DNA of 64,000 bases, taken from Pseudoduganella ginsengisoli (GTDB lineage: Bacteria > Pseudomonadota > Gammaproteobacteria > Burkholderiales > Burkholderiaceae_D). Below the pieces are notes generated by a model. That model saw nothing but the letters and a program-made list of their open reading frames with translations. It was not told the DNA's origin and ran no database searches. The number at the start of each line of letters is the position of its first letter. Position 1 is the first letter of the stretch. The stretch covers positions 124,001-188,000 of the forward strand of contig NZ_WNLA01000012.1 in NCBI RefSeq assembly GCF_009720865.1, read 5' to 3'. Shown piece by piece: positions 44,894 through 54,043 of the stretch. The position numbers and the translations under genes are program-made.

Positions 44894-46315
44894 TTAATTC
44901 AGCGCCGCTTCCACCACGGCCGCCGCATCAAATAAGCGCCCCTCCGCGCCCGGCGCGCAAGCCAGCATGACAGCGGGCGCCAATCCCGTGGCACGGTCCT
45001 GGTATTTCCATGCAGGAATGGAAATCGCGGGCAAATCACAGTAATTACAAAACGTAATCGGCGTCACCAGCCCATTCGGTCCGGGGCGCAGCGTCTTGCG
45101 GTTCATGGCCCCGTGCCGGGGCGCCAGCATACCCAGCGGCGGCAACAGCAACACGCCATCATTCCCCAGCAGCGCCCGGTAGCGGGCGCGCGCCTGTTCA
45201 AACGTGGCGGCCAGCTTGCGCGCGGCGGACACGCTGTGCGGCTTGATGGCTTGCGCCAGCGTGGCGTCTTGCAGCAGCCACAGGAACAAGCCGCGGTCGA
45301 TGGTGGCGCGTCCCGTCAACTGGCGCAGCGCCTCGCCCCACACATTGAACGGCCCCGCTTCCGGCGAACTGAGCAACCGCCGCCACTCATCGGCGCTGTC
45401 ATGCAGGATGGCGGCGGGCACGTTGAAAAATAACCCCGTCACGTCCGCAAACGCGGCCTTGCCGCTGCCGTCGGCGCGCAACCCGGCATCGAGCAGCGCG
45501 CGCTGTGCGGCCGCCAGCGCCAGGCTGATGGCCGCGTCCTCGACGCGGAAAGGAAAGCCGTCCGGTCCGATCAGCCGCATGCCGGCCACCGTTGCCGGCG
45601 GTGGCGGCGCCTGTTCGGCAATCACGCCGTACACCAGCCGCGCGTCGCGCACGCTGCGCGCCAGCGGGCCGATGCCGAGCCAATTCGCGGTTTCTCCCGT
45701 TACCGTGGGCCAGGTGCCGGCGCCATCGACAGCCGTGGAACAGGGTTTAAAGCCCACCACGCCGCAAAATGCGGCAGGGATGCGGATCGAACCGAGGATA
45801 TCGGATCCGAGACCGAACACGGCCGCGCCCGAACCCACCAGGGCGCCATCGCCGCCCGATGAACCGCCTGCCACCCGCTGCGGATCGATGGGGTTGCTGG
45901 TGCGGCCAAAGCGGGGATTGGTGGTTTCGCCAGTCATGGCGAATTCCGGCACATTGCCGCGTGCGATCACGATGGCGCCTGCCGCTTTCAGCCTGGCCAC
46001 CACGGCCGAGTCCTGTGCATGCATTTGCGGCGCCATGCGCATGGAGCCGGCTGTCACGTTATGGCCCGCGATGCCGAAGGTTTCCTTGACCGAACAGGGC
46101 AAACCATATAACGGCCCCCTTGGCATGGCGTCCAGTTGCGCCAATTGTTGCTGTGCTTGCGTGCGCAAGATCGCGGTGGCGCCGTTGATCGTGGGCTGGG
46201 TGGCGTCGAGCCGCGCCAGCTGGCGTTCCAGCAGTTGGGCGGCCGACAGTTCGCCGTGGTCCAGCATCATGCGCAAGGCCACGGCGTCGGGTTGTAAGTG
46301 GGCAGGTCGTGTCAT
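44894..46315 (-). CDS. amidase-signature family hydrolase
   Basis: A 473-residue amidase-signature enzyme. Catalytic Lys in LPCSVKETFG (near 75), the glycine/serine stretch GGSSGGDGALV with the cis-Ser, and the nucleophile Ser in GSDILGSIRIPAAFCGVVGFKP. These form the Ser-cisSer-Lys triad. It hydrolyses an amide bond; GatA, indoleacetamide hydrolase and fatty-acid amide hydrolase share the fold, and the substrate cannot be told here. Divergent from the lactate dehydrogenase gene across 78 bases. Confidence 0.87.
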   Translation of the reverse strand: MTRPAHLQPDAVALRMMLDHGELSAAQLLERQLARLDATQPTINGATAILRTQAQQQLAQLDAMPRGPLYGLPCSVKETFGIAGHNVTAGSMRMAPQMHAQDSAVVARLKAAGAIVIARGNVPEFAMTGETTNPRFGRTSNPIDPQRVAGGSSGGDGALVGSGAAVFGLGSDILGSIRIPAAFCGVVGFKPCSTAVDGAGTWPTVTGETANWLGIGPLARSVRDARLVYGVIAEQAPPPPATVAGMRLIGPDGFPFRVEDAAISLALAAAQRALLDAGLRADGSGKAAFADVTGLFFNVPAAILHDSADEWRRLLSSPEAGPFNVWGEALRQLTGRATIDRGLFLWLLQDATLAQAIKPHSVSAARKLAATFEQARARYRALLGNDGVLLLPPLGMLAPRHGAMNRKTLRPGPNGLVTPITFCNYCDLPAISIPAWKYQDRATGLAPAVMLACAPGAEGRLFDAAAVVEAALN

Positions 46316-46323
46316 AGGCTGTT

Positions 46324-46337
46324 TTGATCCAGATCAA
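46324..46337. promoter_or_regulatory. perfect FNR/Anr box upstream of lactate dehydrogenase
   Basis: TTGAT-CCAG-ATCAA matches the FNR consensus in every defined position. A CACTAT -10-like hexamer at about 46362-46367 would place the box near -41.5, the class II activating position for the plus-strand gene. Confidence 0.75.
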
Positions 46338-46393
46338 AGAAATTATGACTTGCAACTCCGACACTATCAACACATCGTGATAAAGGAGCTGCC

Positions 46394-47332
46394 ATGCACA
46401 TGAAGATCGGCATTGTCGGGGCTGGCGCCGTAGGCAGTACTGCCGCGTTCGCGCTGATTAACCAGGGCATCGGCAGTGAAATCGTGCTGGTCGACCACAA
46501 TGCCGCGCTCAGTGAAGCACAGCACCTGGACCTGCTGCATGCGACGCCGTATTGCCACCCGCTGCGGGTACGCTGCGGCGGGTTCGGCGATTTGCAGGAC
46601 TGCGCGCTGGTGATCCTCGCGGCCGGCGTCAGCCAGGCGCCCGGCGAAACCCGCCTGCAACTGCTGGCGCGCAACGCCGCTGTGTTCCGCAGCATCGTGC
46701 CGCCCATCGTACAAGCCGCACCCGGCGCCATCTTGCTGGTGGCGACCAATCCGCTGGACATCATGACGCACGTGGCCATGCGCCTCTCCGGCCTGCCGCC
46801 CGGGCGTGTCATCGGCACCGGCACCTTGCTTGACAGCGCCCGCTTCCGCGCCCTGCTGGCGGAACGCCTTGGCGTCGCAGCGCTTTCCGTGCATGCGCAA
46901 GTGCTGGGCGAACATGGTGATTCGGAAGTGCTGGTCTGGTCCGGTGCGCAAGTGGCGGGCTTGCCGCTGCAGCGCTTCGCCGCGCTGCAGGGCGTTCGGC
47001 TGGATGACACCGCGATGGCGGAAATCGATGCCGATGTGCGGGGCGCCGCTTACCGCATCATTGAAGGCAAGGGAGCGACCTGCTATGGCATTGCCGCCGC
47101 ACTGGCCATGCTGGCGCGCTGCGTCCTGTTCGATGAAAAACGCGTGCTGACAGTCAGCTCGCACTGGCACGATATCGACGGCGTACCGGACGTCACACTG
47201 TCGATGCCGGTGCAGGTGGGGGCGGACGGCGGCGCCTTCCACGTTCCCCCAGCTTTATCGGAAACCGAGCAACTGGCGCTGGCAGCCAGCGCGCGGGTGA
47301 TCCGCGACGCGCTTGCAGCGCTGGGCTACTGA
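46394..47332 (+). CDS. ldh: L-lactate dehydrogenase
   Basis: A 312-residue NAD-dependent LDH/MDH-family enzyme. GAGAVGS at 9-15 binds NAD. SQAPGETR carries Gln81, the residue that marks lactate rather than malate specificity, and Arg87. GEHGDSEV holds the catalytic His. It reduces pyruvate to L-lactate. AAAGGAG lies just before the ATG. The FNR-type box upstream fits induction under low oxygen. Confidence 0.88.
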   Translation: MHMKIGIVGAGAVGSTAAFALINQGIGSEIVLVDHNAALSEAQHLDLLHATPYCHPLRVRCGGFGDLQDCALVILAAGVSQAPGETRLQLLARNAAVFRSIVPPIVQAAPGAILLVATNPLDIMTHVAMRLSGLPPGRVIGTGTLLDSARFRALLAERLGVAALSVHAQVLGEHGDSEVLVWSGAQVAGLPLQRFAALQGVRLDDTAMAEIDADVRGAAYRIIEGKGATCYGIAAALAMLARCVLFDEKRVLTVSSHWHDIDGVPDVTLSMPVQVGADGGAFHVPPALSETEQLALAASARVIRDALAALGY

Positions 47333-47354
47333 TAATTCCTCAACAACTATCAGT
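47328..47354 (+). terminator. weak hairpin after ldh
   Basis: ACTGATA / TATCAGT, a seven-pair stem with a 13-base loop, begins at the ldh stop and is followed by an A/T-rich stretch without a clear U-run. A possible inefficient terminator. Confidence 0.35.
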
Positions 47355-47363
47355 TAAAATAAC

Positions 47364-47392
47364 TTTCCATAGGGAAATAATGTGTCTATAAT
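47364..47392 (+). promoter_or_regulatory. sigma-70 promoter candidate
   Basis: TTTCCA (47364-47369), 17-base spacer, perfect TATAAT (47387-47392). It would start transcription near 47399, which favours the ATG at 47435 for the next gene over the one at 47405. Confidence 0.55.
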
Positions 47393-47434
47393 CGCATTGC
47401 TCCGATGCATTTTATATTTCCCTTGGAAAAAGCC

Positions 47435-47749
47435 ATGAAAATTATTCAGCTAACCATCGTCGACAATGAAGGCTTGACCTGGACCATCCCGGCCGAAGTC
47501 ATCGACACGCGGTTCCAGGACCACCTGTTCGCCGTGCACAAATCGCTGTCCACCGCCAACAATTCGTGGGTCGTGACGCATGTGGAAACCGGCGCCTGCC
47601 TGGCGGAAGGCCAGGCCCGCATGTCGGTGATCAATTCGGCACTGGAAAAACTGAGCCGCGTGTCGGCGGACCAGTTCAACAAGATCATTTCGCAGACGCG
47701 GGAAAAAGTCGCGCGGGTGACGGGGCAGCAGCAGCGCAAGGCAGCTTGA
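47435..47749 (+). CDS. hypothetical protein (104 aa)
   Basis: A 104-residue soluble protein (MKIIQLTIVDNEGLTWTIPA) with a beta-rich first half and a helical second half ending in basic residues. No family recognised. ATG at 47435 is preferred because a strong promoter places the transcription start only a few bases before the alternative ATG at 47405. Convergent with the toxin gene that follows. Confidence 0.65.
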   Translation: MKIIQLTIVDNEGLTWTIPAEVIDTRFQDHLFAVHKSLSTANNSWVVTHVETGACLAEGQARMSVINSALEKLSRVSADQFNKIISQTREKVARVTGQQQRKAA

Positions 47750-47757
47750 GGGCGGCA

Positions 47758-48225
47758 TTAGTGCCGCCGGCGCGGGGAGTCCGCCACCGGTGCATCCGTA
47801 AAAGGATTAAAGGACTTCACATTCGGCATATGCTTAAATGCCTCGCCGCCATCCCGCGTCACGACGGTAAGGCCGTGTATTAAGGCGATTGCGGCAATTT
47901 GCTTGTCGATCGTATGCGGGTCTTTCTTTTCATTCGATAAGAACATGCCCCACGTACGCGCTGCTTCAATGTCGAATTCCAGCACGCGGTCGCCAAACTC
48001 GGAAATCAGGCTATCGAGCCACAGTTCATAAGCATCGGCCTGCCGAAGTGCTTGTCCACTGCCCTGCCTGCGCAATTTGGCAATGCCCGCCTGGATTTCG
48101 CCCACCACTTGTGCCGGTAAAAAGAGAGTTTTGCTGTCCACCGCTCCGAAGAATGCCACGACACCGGCATTGGCCCGGCGCCCTTTGCGAAACTCTGAAA
48201 TGACATTGGTATCGATCAGATACAT
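47758..48225 (-). CDS. PIN-domain toxin, VapC/FitB family
   Basis: A 155-residue PIN ribonuclease. Acidic residues in MYLIDTNVISE (Asp5), VVGEIQAG (Glu) and the DPHTIDKQIAAIA segment form the metal-binding site. It should cleave RNA when freed from its antitoxin. Its start abuts the stop of the FitA-like gene with no gap, the usual antitoxin-toxin order. Confidence 0.88.
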   Translation of the reverse strand: MYLIDTNVISEFRKGRRANAGVVAFFGAVDSKTLFLPAQVVGEIQAGIAKLRRQGSGQALRQADAYELWLDSLISEFGDRVLEFDIEAARTWGMFLSNEKKDPHTIDKQIAAIALIHGLTVVTRDGGEAFKHMPNVKSFNPFTDAPVADSPRRRH

Positions 48226-48432
48226 CTATCGCACGTCGAACAAGTCGTCGTCGTTGAAATATGGCATTTCTGCCAGAACTTCCTTGAAGGAACGTTTTTT
48301 CGGATAGGCACCCAAGTGGCTGCGCAAAATTTCGCGATGCTCAGCCTCGGCACTTCTGCCATGGGCCTTGGCAACGCGCTTCAAGGCTTCGACTAGTTCT
48401 TCGTCGATATCGCGGACAAGTAGCTGTGACAT
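48226..48432 (-). CDS. FitA-like ribbon-helix-helix antitoxin
   Basis: A 68-residue protein. MSQLLVRDIDEELVEALKRVAKAHGRSAEAEHREIL is the FitA-type ribbon-helix-helix DNA-binding and dimerisation region; the C-terminal tail should wrap the PIN toxin. It is first in the pair and likely represses the operon. Confidence 0.88.
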   Translation of the reverse strand: MSQLLVRDIDEELVEALKRVAKAHGRSAEAEHREILRSHLGAYPKKRSFKEVLAEMPYFNDDDLFDVR

Positions 48433-48491
48433 GGTTTAACGGGCTCATGCTATCAGTGATATCAGTCATTATAGTCCAATACACCGCCTCT

Positions 48492-49358
48492 TCAAGCAAG
48501 CGCATCCAGCGCAATTTTCGTGGCGGTGGCAACCACGTCGCTGCGCGCCTTGCTATCCTTGTCTGGCCCCGCGTAATACACCACAACCACCAGCGGCGCC
48601 CTGCCCTGCGGCCACACGACGCCGATATCATTGGTGACGCCGTAGGCGCCGGTGCCGGTTTTATCGGCCACGGTGGCGCCAGCCGGACTGCCTGCGCGGA
48701 TGCGCTCATTGCCAGTCAGCGTCCCCACCATCCAGTCCACCAGCTGCTTGCGCTGCGGCGCAGCCAGCGCATCGCCCAGCAGCAGGCGGTTCACCGACTG
48801 CATCATGGCGGCGGGCGTCGTCGTGTCGCGCGTGTCGCCGGGGATGGCTGAATTGAGTTCGGTTTCCCACCGGTCCAGGCGGAATTGCTGGTCGCCGATC
48901 GAGCGCGCATAGGCGGTGACGGCTGGCGGGCCGCCCAGCACTTTCATCAGCAGGTTGGCGGCGCTGTTGTCGGACACCTGGATCGTGGCTTCGCACAGTT
49001 CCGCCACCGTCATGCCATCTTTCACATGCTCTTCAGTTTCCGGTGAATACGTCACCAGGTCTGCTTGCGTGTACCGGATGCGGCGCGCCAGCAAGTCCGG
49101 CTCCTTTTCACTGCGCGCCAGAATGGCTGCGGCCACCATGGTCTTAAAGGTGCTGCAAAACGCAAAGCGTTCATCGGCGCGATGCAGCACTTGCCTGCCG
49201 CTGCCGGTATCGAGCACGGCGACGCCCAGGCGGCCGCCGGCGGATTTTTCCAGCGCAGCCAGCTTGTCCGTTGCGGATTGTGCGGCGAACGCTGAAGGCA
49301 GGAATGGCACGGCGGCCAGGGTCAGTAACACATTACGGCGGGTGGCGGAATAGGTCAT
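48492..49358 (-). CDS. class A beta-lactamase
   Basis: A 288-residue serine beta-lactamase. Motifs are complete: STFK (Ser69, Lys72), SDN (129-131), ExELN (165-169) and KTG (233-235). The N-terminus MTYSATRRNVLLTLAAVPFL carries a twin-arginine-like TRRNVL before the hydrophobic stretch, suggesting Tat export. It hydrolyses beta-lactams in the periplasm. No ampR- or blaI-type regulator adjoins it; the BlaI pair lies 20 kb away. Confidence 0.93.
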   Translation of the reverse strand: MTYSATRRNVLLTLAAVPFLPSAFAAQSATDKLAALEKSAGGRLGVAVLDTGSGRQVLHRADERFAFCSTFKTMVAAAILARSEKEPDLLARRIRYTQADLVTYSPETEEHVKDGMTVAELCEATIQVSDNSAANLLMKVLGGPPAVTAYARSIGDQQFRLDRWETELNSAIPGDTRDTTTPAAMMQSVNRLLLGDALAAPQRKQLVDWMVGTLTGNERIRAGSPAGATVADKTGTGAYGVTNDIGVVWPQGRAPLVVVVYYAGPDKDSKARSDVVATATKIALDALA

Positions 49359-49440
49359 GGCGTCGGGTGGTTCGTGAAAGCGCCGAATGATAGCAGAAAT
49401 ACACGACGCATCCACGCCATGCAGCGCTGGTGCGGCCGGC

Positions 49441-52131
49441 TCAATGCGCTGGCTGGAACCGACCCTGTTCCGCCGCCGCCATTTGCTGCACCAGCAGCGC
49501 TTCAATCTGCTGCGGCGCCACCGGGCGGCTCAGCAAATAACCCTGCATTTCATCGCAGCCATTCGTTTGCAGGAACGCGCGCTGCTGCTCCGTTTCCACG
49601 CCTTCCGCAATGACCCGCACATCGAGTTCATGAGCCAGCGAAATGATGGCGCGGGCAATGGCGCGGTCGTCCGCGCTGGAGTCGAGGTCGCGCACGAAGG
49701 ACTTGTCGATTTTCAGGCGGCTGATAGGGAACCGTTTCAGCGACGACAGGCTGGAATAGCCGGTGCCGAAATCGTCGATCGACAGCGCAACGCCCATGGC
49801 TTCCAGTTCCCTCATTTTCGCCACGGCCTGTCCCACGTCGCGCATGATCAGGCTTTCCGTGACTTCCAGCTCCAGCAAGCCTGCCGCCAGCCCGCTGCCG
49901 TGCAGCGCATCGGCCACGCGCGCCACGAGGCGCAAATCGTCGAACTGGCGCGGCGACACGTTGACCGACATCGTCATCGGCGGCAGCCCCGCCATTTGCC
50001 ATGCGCGCGCCTGCTGGCACGCCTGCTGCAGCACCCAGTCGCCGATGGCGCCGATCATGCCGCATTCTTCGGCCAGCGGAATGAAGATATCGGGACGGAT
50101 CAGACCGCGCTCCGGATGGCGCCACCGCACCAGCGCTTCCACGCCGAAAATCAAGCCGCTGGCCAGGTCCGCCTTCGGCTGGTATTCCACCAGCAGCTGG
50201 TTTTCAGCGAGCGCCTTGCGCAGGCCGTCGAGCAGCGCCAGCTTTTCTTCCAGGCTGCTGTTCATTTCCTGCGTATAGAACTGCACGTTGTTCTTGCCCG
50301 TCTCCTTGGCGCGGTACATGGCGGCATCGGCGTTCATCAGCAAGGTATCCGGGTTGTCGCCATCGCGCGGATACATGGCCACGCCGATACTGCAGCTGAC
50401 GCGCACTTCCTGTTCATCGAGCAGCACGGGGCCGATCACCGCTTCGCGCACCCGCTCCAGCAGCGAGGCGGTCAGTGAAATATCGTTCTTTTGCTGCGGC
50501 AGCACCAGCACGAATTCGTCGCCGCCAAAACGGCCCACCGTGTCGTGCCGGCGCAGGCAGGCCGACATGCGGCCCGCCACTTCCTTCAACAGCAAGTCGC
50601 CCGCCGTGTGGCCCAGGCCATCGTTGACCAGCTTAAATCCATCGAGGTCGATAAATGCCACGTGCACGGCGCAATGTTCGCGCTGCGCTTCGGCGATCGC
50701 CTGCTGCAGCCGGTCGCCAATCAGGCTGCGGTTCGGCAATCCCGTCAGCGAGTCGTGCAGCGCCATGTGGAAGATGCGGTGTTCCGCTTCCTTGCGCTCC
50801 GTGATGTCGCGCACGATCATGACAGCGCCGCCTTCCACGCCCACCACTTGCGCATGGATCCAGCCCGCGTTCAGCTGCGGCATCGTGTTTTCCCACTCTT
50901 CCTGCAGCACGCCGCCTTCCCTGGCAATCCGCACCAGTCCCTTGAAGATGCCGTTGTGGCGCGCCTGCGGCAGCCAGTCGCACAGGGTCTGGCCTTGCAA
51001 GGTCTGTTTGCTGTGGCCGCTCATTTGTTCGGCGCGGCTGTTGGCGGTCGTGATCTTGAAGTCGGTGATGGCGCCCTGTTCATCATGCATGGCGCGCAGC
51101 ACGAAGAATGCATCCATATTCGCTTCCGACGCCGCCGCATACGTCTCTTGCGCACGCCGGATATGGCGCCGCGCCCGCGCGCCCTGCCAGATCCAGAACC
51201 ACGCCAGCGCCGCCACCAGCAGCACGCCCAGGCTGGCGGCGCCCGCCTCGACCAGCCTTTCGCGCCGCTTGCCGTAGGCCGGCGCCAGTTGTTCTTGTTC
51301 CGACAGCCCCACCAGCACGGACAGCTGGTAGCGCGGCAGCGGCCGCAGCGAAGCATAGCGCCGCACGCCATCCCAGGAACTGGGCTGCGCCTCGATCCCT
51401 GCCGGCTTGGCTGGCAGCGGTTCGATCTTCTGGCCCCAGCTGCTTTGCTCCCCCACACGCAGCACGCGCGTCACGCCGTCGCTGCCCACCAGCCCCAGCA
51501 CGCCTTGCTCGCCAAGGCGCGCACGCTCATAGCCGCTGGTGAAATAGCCGGGATCGACTTCCACCACCACCACGCCGGCGAATTCGCCTTCCGGCGTATT
51601 GAGGCGGCGCGTGAAGTGCAAATGCCAGTCCTTGTTGGCCAGGTCACGCATCGCTTGCGCAATATAGGTGGAATTGGTGCGGCGCTGCCGGTGGTATTGG
51701 AAGTAATCTTCCCGGGCGATGGATATCGGCTCGGCCGGCGGATTGCTGGCGATGATGCGGCCCGACGCATCGGCAATGCTGACGACAAAGACCAGGCCCG
51801 GCGGCAGCAAGTCGTTTTGCTGCAATTCCGGCAGCGCGCCTGCCGCGCCCTTTTTTTCCACCGCGTACTTCAGCACTTTCAGCGTCTGTTCGATCCCCTG
51901 CAAATTGCGCACCACTTGCGCTTCATAGGTGTCGGACAATTCCAGCAGCGAATCGCCCGCCGCATTGCGCGCCGCTTCCAGTTCACTGTCATTGAAATGC
52001 AGCGTGGTGGTCCAGATTGCGCCCAGCAGCAACACAGTAAACAGCGGCAGTGAAACATACGTCTCCAGCGCCATGCGGCGCAGGCGGGCCAGCAGCGCCG
52101 GCAAAACGTGCATGTCGGCCGGCGCGTCCAT
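49441..52131 (-). CDS. membrane GGDEF-EAL protein with periplasmic Cache-type sensor and PAS
   Basis: An 896-residue protein. Membrane helix near 23-40 (LPLFTVLLLGAIWTTTL), a periplasmic double-Cache-like domain, second helix near 300-320 (AASLGVLLVAALAWFWIW), PAS, GGDEF (active site 536-540, RRHD inhibitory site) and EAL (665-667 in GVEALVRWR, with DDFGTGYSS). Both catalytic domains appear intact. Its ATG overlaps the stop of the PstS-like gene by one base (TGATG), so a periplasmic binding protein probably feeds the sensor. Confidence 0.9.
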   Translation of the reverse strand: MDAPADMHVLPALLARLRRMALETYVSLPLFTVLLLGAIWTTTLHFNDSELEAARNAAGDSLLELSDTYEAQVVRNLQGIEQTLKVLKYAVEKKGAAGALPELQQNDLLPPGLVFVVSIADASGRIIASNPPAEPISIAREDYFQYHRQRRTNSTYIAQAMRDLANKDWHLHFTRRLNTPEGEFAGVVVVEVDPGYFTSGYERARLGEQGVLGLVGSDGVTRVLRVGEQSSWGQKIEPLPAKPAGIEAQPSSWDGVRRYASLRPLPRYQLSVLVGLSEQEQLAPAYGKRRERLVEAGAASLGVLLVAALAWFWIWQGARARRHIRRAQETYAAASEANMDAFFVLRAMHDEQGAITDFKITTANSRAEQMSGHSKQTLQGQTLCDWLPQARHNGIFKGLVRIAREGGVLQEEWENTMPQLNAGWIHAQVVGVEGGAVMIVRDITERKEAEHRIFHMALHDSLTGLPNRSLIGDRLQQAIAEAQREHCAVHVAFIDLDGFKLVNDGLGHTAGDLLLKEVAGRMSACLRRHDTVGRFGGDEFVLVLPQQKNDISLTASLLERVREAVIGPVLLDEQEVRVSCSIGVAMYPRDGDNPDTLLMNADAAMYRAKETGKNNVQFYTQEMNSSLEEKLALLDGLRKALAENQLLVEYQPKADLASGLIFGVEALVRWRHPERGLIRPDIFIPLAEECGMIGAIGDWVLQQACQQARAWQMAGLPPMTMSVNVSPRQFDDLRLVARVADALHGSGLAAGLLELEVTESLIMRDVGQAVAKMRELEAMGVALSIDDFGTGYSSLSSLKRFPISRLKIDKSFVRDLDSSADDRAIARAIISLAHELDVRVIAEGVETEQQRAFLQTNGCDEMQGYLLSRPVAPQQIEALLVQQMAAAEQGRFQPAH

Positions 52132-52565
52132 CAGTTCACCACCATCACGACGCGCACACTGGCATCGACGGCCGCGCGCTCGACGTAGCCGATCGCGCCG
52201 GGGTTTTCCGCCACGGCCTTGCGCACGGCCATGGAACTGGACAGCTCGCGCGGCGGCTGCCCGCGTCCCGTGAAGATACGCTTGGTCCAGTAAGCTTTCA
52301 TCAGCGCCGGCGTGCGCGATGCGACCTTTTGATAAAACTCGTTGCGCAGCGGCGTATTGAGCGCCTGGTCCAGCGCCTGGACTTCCGCACCGTCCGGGAA
52401 GCGCATGGATTCGCCAAGGAAGATGTCCGCCACCTGGTCGGCGCGCAGCGTGGTGACGGGATTATGCGCCGAGACAATGACCACCAGCTCGCCGGCCTGG
52501 GCGCACGCGCCCACGGCGCTCAACGTGGCCGCCAGAAGCAATCCAGCTAGTGTAGACAGTCGCAT
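52131..52565 (-). CDS. PstS-like periplasmic substrate-binding protein
   Basis: A 144-residue exported protein with a signal peptide ending near AQA. ELVVIVSAHNPVTTLRADQVADIFLG and the YVERAAVDASVRVV ending match the small phosphate-binding-like proteins annotated as PstS-like, about half the length of PstS itself. It lies between a porin and a cyclic-di-GMP enzyme, overlapping or touching both. A sensory ligand-capture role is more likely than transport, since no ABC genes follow. Confidence 0.82.
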   Translation of the reverse strand: MRLSTLAGLLLAATLSAVGACAQAGELVVIVSAHNPVTTLRADQVADIFLGESMRFPDGAEVQALDQALNTPLRNEFYQKVASRTPALMKAYWTKRIFTGRGQPPRELSSSMAVRKAVAENPGAIGYVERAAVDASVRVVMVVN

Positions 52566-52576
52566 GTGCTGCCCCG

Positions 52577-53824
52577 TCAAAACACGAAGTCCAGCAGCAC
52601 GCTGGTTATGCCCGCGTGCCCTCCGGAACGGAAGCCCGGCTGCACGTTGATGAACGTGCCAGACGAGCCGTTACGCGTATGCAGCCGATCATACTGCAGT
52701 TTCAGCGCCATGCTGGGGCTGAAGTCCCAGCGCAGGCCAGCCGCCACGCTGTCTTGCTGGGGAATGCCGCTCAGGTAGCTGTTCAGGTAGCCATTCAGGT
52801 AACCCGCCACGGCCGCCGCCGGGGGCGGCAACCCGGCCAGCGGTACGCCGGCAATGCGCGTATCCATCAGCGCACGCGATGTGCCAGCCTGCACATACGG
52901 CGTCCATGCGCCCAGCCTGACGCCTGCGCTGGCATACATCCCGTAAAAGTCGCCCAGCGCGGATTTGTAGTTGAAGCGCCCCGCTTCGGCCATCACGAAC
53001 CAGTCGCCGGGGTCATAGCTGAAGCCCGCGTTGACCACAAGGACCCGCTTGTCCCTGATTTCGTAACGGCCTGCCAGCGCCTGTCCCTCCGGACCAAACT
53101 GGCGCAATCCCGCAAACAATTCCTGCCCCACGTCGACAGTGAGCGAACTGGTGGTGACGCCGCCGCGTACCATCAGCGCGCCCGACGTCACGGTGTGCGT
53201 AATGCCGGCAATGCCATTGCCATGGGCGCGGTAGCCCGGCCCCAGTTCGCGGCTGGTCCAGCCATAAAACACTTGCGTGCTGTGTTTCAAGCCGCCGCTG
53301 TGCCACAAGTAATTGGCATCGACGCCATCGCTGGCGGAAATCGGCAGCGCGCCATACAGTTCCACGGGCGGCCGTACCCACGGCAGCGCATAGCTGGCCT
53401 TGCGGTAGTCGCCCGCCAGGAACATGGGCAATGCGATACGGCCCAGGCGGACGCTCAGTTCCGGGCTGGCCTGGTATTTGACGTTGGCCCATTCCACCAC
53501 GGGTTTCCATGAATTTTGCAGGTTCCGCTCCGATACGACTTGCAGCACGGCGGACCAGCGCTTGTTGAAATCCACGCTAAGCTGGGCGCCCAGCCGGCTG
53601 TCGACTTCCGGACTCCAGTCGCGGCTGAAGCCCGCCTGGCCAGGGTAGAGCACATTGGCGGCGTAATCAGCCTGTTTTTCCGTCGAGTGCGCGGCGCCCA
53701 CGCTGCCAAAGCCCTGGAACGACCAGCTTGCTGATTTGTCATCGTTTTGCGCAAGTGCGGGGATGGCGGCGCAAAGGGCCGGCAGCGCCAGCAATTTCAA
53801 GAACTGTCGGGCAACTGGTGTCAT
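52577..53824 (-). CDS. outer-membrane porin-like protein
   Basis: A 415-residue protein with signal peptide (ending ALAQ) and a predicted beta-barrel: alternating strands such as SWSFQGFGSVGAAH, a RLGRIALPMFLAGDYRKASYALPWVRPP pattern typical of alginate- or phosphate-selective-like porins, and a C-terminal Phe (LLDFVF), the barrel-assembly signal. First gene of a three-gene unit with the PstS-like and GGDEF-EAL genes. ATG at 53824 chosen; earlier codons to 53857 do not fit a signal peptide. Confidence 0.82.
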   Translation of the reverse strand: MTPVARQFLKLLALPALCAAIPALAQNDDKSASWSFQGFGSVGAAHSTEKQADYAANVLYPGQAGFSRDWSPEVDSRLGAQLSVDFNKRWSAVLQVVSERNLQNSWKPVVEWANVKYQASPELSVRLGRIALPMFLAGDYRKASYALPWVRPPVELYGALPISASDGVDANYLWHSGGLKHSTQVFYGWTSRELGPGYRAHGNGIAGITHTVTSGALMVRGGVTTSSLTVDVGQELFAGLRQFGPEGQALAGRYEIRDKRVLVVNAGFSYDPGDWFVMAEAGRFNYKSALGDFYGMYASAGVRLGAWTPYVQAGTSRALMDTRIAGVPLAGLPPPAAAVAGYLNGYLNSYLSGIPQQDSVAAGLRWDFSPSMALKLQYDRLHTRNGSSGTFINVQPGFRSGGHAGITSVLLDFVF

Positions 53825-54043
53825 TGTTAAATAAGAATGACGGTGGCGTGTTGCCACCAGGAATGTCTACCCGCGCTACGTTAGTACGGTGCACGGGAAC
53901 AGTCTATAGCTTTCCCGTGGGGATTATTGGTAACTACCAAGAAATGAGGGATGGGGCGGAATGAGTGTCGGGTAAGGGCAACATCCAGCAAGACTGAATT
54001 CGGACTATAATCAGACTCCCCCTGCAACAAATGGAGCGCAACC

